DNA of 64,000 nucleotides from Halobacteriovoraceae bacterium. GTDB lineage: Bacteria; Bdellovibrionota; Bacteriovoracia; Bacteriovoracales; Bacteriovoracaceae. Within the stretch, counting starts at the first letter, position 1. Every line of letters starts with the position of its first letter. Below are positions 63,082 through 64,000 of this stretch, one piece after another. The translations under genes were made by a program, and so were the position numbers. Location: NCBI GenBank assembly GCA_002713145.1, contig PAVS01000002.1, forward strand, positions 124,001 to 188,000, read 5' to 3'. Under the pieces are notes generated by a model. The model saw only the letters and a program-made list of their open reading frames with translations. It was not told the origin of the DNA and did no database searches.

Positions 63082-64000
63082 ATGGGCCATAAAATAAATC
63101 AACTAAAAAATAATTCTTCATTCTGCACCCTAGCCTGGACAGGAATGTCTGTATCCCCCACCGGAACCCTAACACCTTGTTGTTTAATGGAATCGGCTAT
63201 TAAAATCAACGGGCGTGACGCAAGAATTTATCAAGATAGTATTGAAGAGTATTACAACTCCGACTTTATGGTCGATATTAGAAAAAAAATGTTAGCCGGC
63301 GAGAAAATCAATGCTTGCAGGCAATGCTATCAAAATGAAGCCTATGGTGGAGTTTCTCTAAGAACAAGGGCCAATCATGAACAAGAAGAAATCATTGAGG
63401 ATTATGGTATAGACAAAAACTACTTCCCACGCAGCCTTGATTTAAAAATTAACAATAAATGCAATCTCAAATGCCGAATGTGTCAACCCAAAGACTCAAA
63501 CCTTATTCATCAAGAATTTAAACAAATTATTTCGCAAGATGAAATGTTTCAAGCCTTTGAGAATACTAAGCTCTATGATGCTGAAAGTTTAATAGACTTG
63601 TCAGAGATACCCGACTGGGGAAAGAGCAAAAATTTTTATGCAACTATTGATCGCATCCTTCCTGGTCTTAGAAAAATATCACTTGTCGGGGGTGAACCAC
63701 TTATCGTAGATGAAGTCTACCAATTACTAGATTATATAATTGAACAAGGCTATGCTAAAAAAATGTATATTTGTGTGACCACTAACTTCATGCGCTTTGA
63801 CTCCGAAAAATTGGAAAAGTATTTTCGGGAATTTAGAAAAGTTTTAATTTTAGTTAGTCTAGATGCCATAAATTCCGAACTCAACTATATAAGATATCCT
63901 TCACAATTTAAAAGAATTGATCAAAATATTCAACATATTGCCAGTATATCTAAAACGAATCCTAATATCTCGTTTTCACTAGCACTTACAATACAAGCTT
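63082..64000 (+). CDS. Radical SAM protein with N-terminal twitch domain (copy 4, partial)
   Basis: The gene runs off the right edge. It begins at an ATG with GAAAGG six bases upstream. Residues include C15 in SFCTLAWT, C33/C34 in LTPCCLM, C79/C82 in NACRQCYQ and C127-x3-C131-x2-C134, then SLVGGEPLIV. 306 codons are visible. It is the fourth paralog of this family in 16 kb and is divergent from copy 3. Confidence 0.9.
   Translation, partial: MGHKINQLKNNSSFCTLAWTGMSVSPTGTLTPCCLMESAIKINGRDARIYQDSIEEYYNSDFMVDIRKKMLAGEKINACRQCYQNEAYGGVSLRTRANHEQEEIIEDYGIDKNYFPRSLDLKINNKCNLKCRMCQPKDSNLIHQEFKQIISQDEMFQAFENTKLYDAESLIDLSEIPDWGKSKNFYATIDRILPGLRKISLVGGEPLIVDEVYQLLDYIIEQGYAKKMYICVTTNFMRFDSEKLEKYFREFRKVLILVSLDAINSELNYIRYPSQFKRIDQNIQHIASISKTNPNISFSLALTIQA

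Noticed and set aside
63040..63102. Longer N-terminus for radical SAM copy 3 (TTG at 63102 or ATG at 63090)
   Set aside because: It would overlap the start of divergent copy 4, whose ribosome site is clear, and the extra residues do not match the family start.
1..64000. Insertion sequences, prophage or integrase genes
   Set aside because: No transposase, integrase or long inverted-repeat boundaries were seen; the accessory 46-64 kb region has base use similar to the rest.

Overview
The window is about 64 kb of low-GC, gene-dense bacterial chromosome with a Gram-negative, motile, predatory-bacterium flavour. An MglA-type small GTPase with a Roadblock-like partner, an Agl/Glt-like gliding-motor cluster, four PilZ proteins, a flagellin behind a sigma-28-type promoter, and several paralogous radical SAM proteins with an N-terminal twitch segment together point to the Bdellovibrionota, probably a Bacteriovorax/Halobacteriovorax/Peredibacter-like lineage. 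That placement is an inference from gene content; no 16S gene is present.

Bases 1-9.6 kb carry housekeeping genes: the tail of a sensor kinase and a receiver-only response regulator ahead of NAD kinase, an LpxH-like phosphoesterase, a PilZ protein, flagellin, a heptose-phosphate adenylyltransferase, an RDD membrane protein, the methyltransferases RsmE and PrmA, then uridine kinase, RNase J and a small zinc-ribbon protein on the plus strand.

Bases 9.6-31.3 kb are one long minus-strand run. Read in its own direction it is SRP RNA, dnaX, ybaB, recR, a Roadblock-like protein, mglA, a DksA-like protein, MTA phosphorylase, rsmH, ftsL, ftsI (with PASTA), murE, murF, mraY, a very divergent murD, ftsW, murG, murC, murB, an ftsQ candidate, ftsA and ftsZ, ended by a clean intrinsic terminator. 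This is a nearly complete division and cell wall (dcw) cluster without mraZ or ddl, physically joined to polarity GTPase and DNA-repair genes. dnaX holds a nine-A run at the boundary where a short gamma product would be made.

Bases 31.4-36.1 kb hold a secreted alpha/beta hydrolase, tRNA-Ser(GGA), tadA, a membrane PilZ protein, a GT39-like glycosyltransferase, a small zinc-ribbon protein, tRNA-Arg(ACG) and a glutathione peroxidase. Bases 36.1-45.7 kb are a tightly packed operon: an outer membrane barrel, TPR proteins, a TolQ-like and two TolR/ExbD-like proteins, and an FHA-like/TonB-like/AgmX protein. This resembles the Agl-Glt gliding machinery of myxobacteria.

Bases 45.8-64 kb are the accessory and least understood part: two membrane PilZ paralogs, a cadherin-like secreted protein, four radical SAM paralogs with the twitch segment in front of the radical SAM core, a Na/Pi symporter divergent from PhoB/PhoR-like regulators, a DUF5989 (SxtK)-SxtJ-carbamoyltransferase cassette, an aldehyde dehydrogenase and a ThDP-fold protein that has lost its catalytic and cofactor motifs. 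The radical SAM set, the carbamoyltransferase cassette and the ThDP pseudoenzyme are the best candidates for an undescribed modification pathway.
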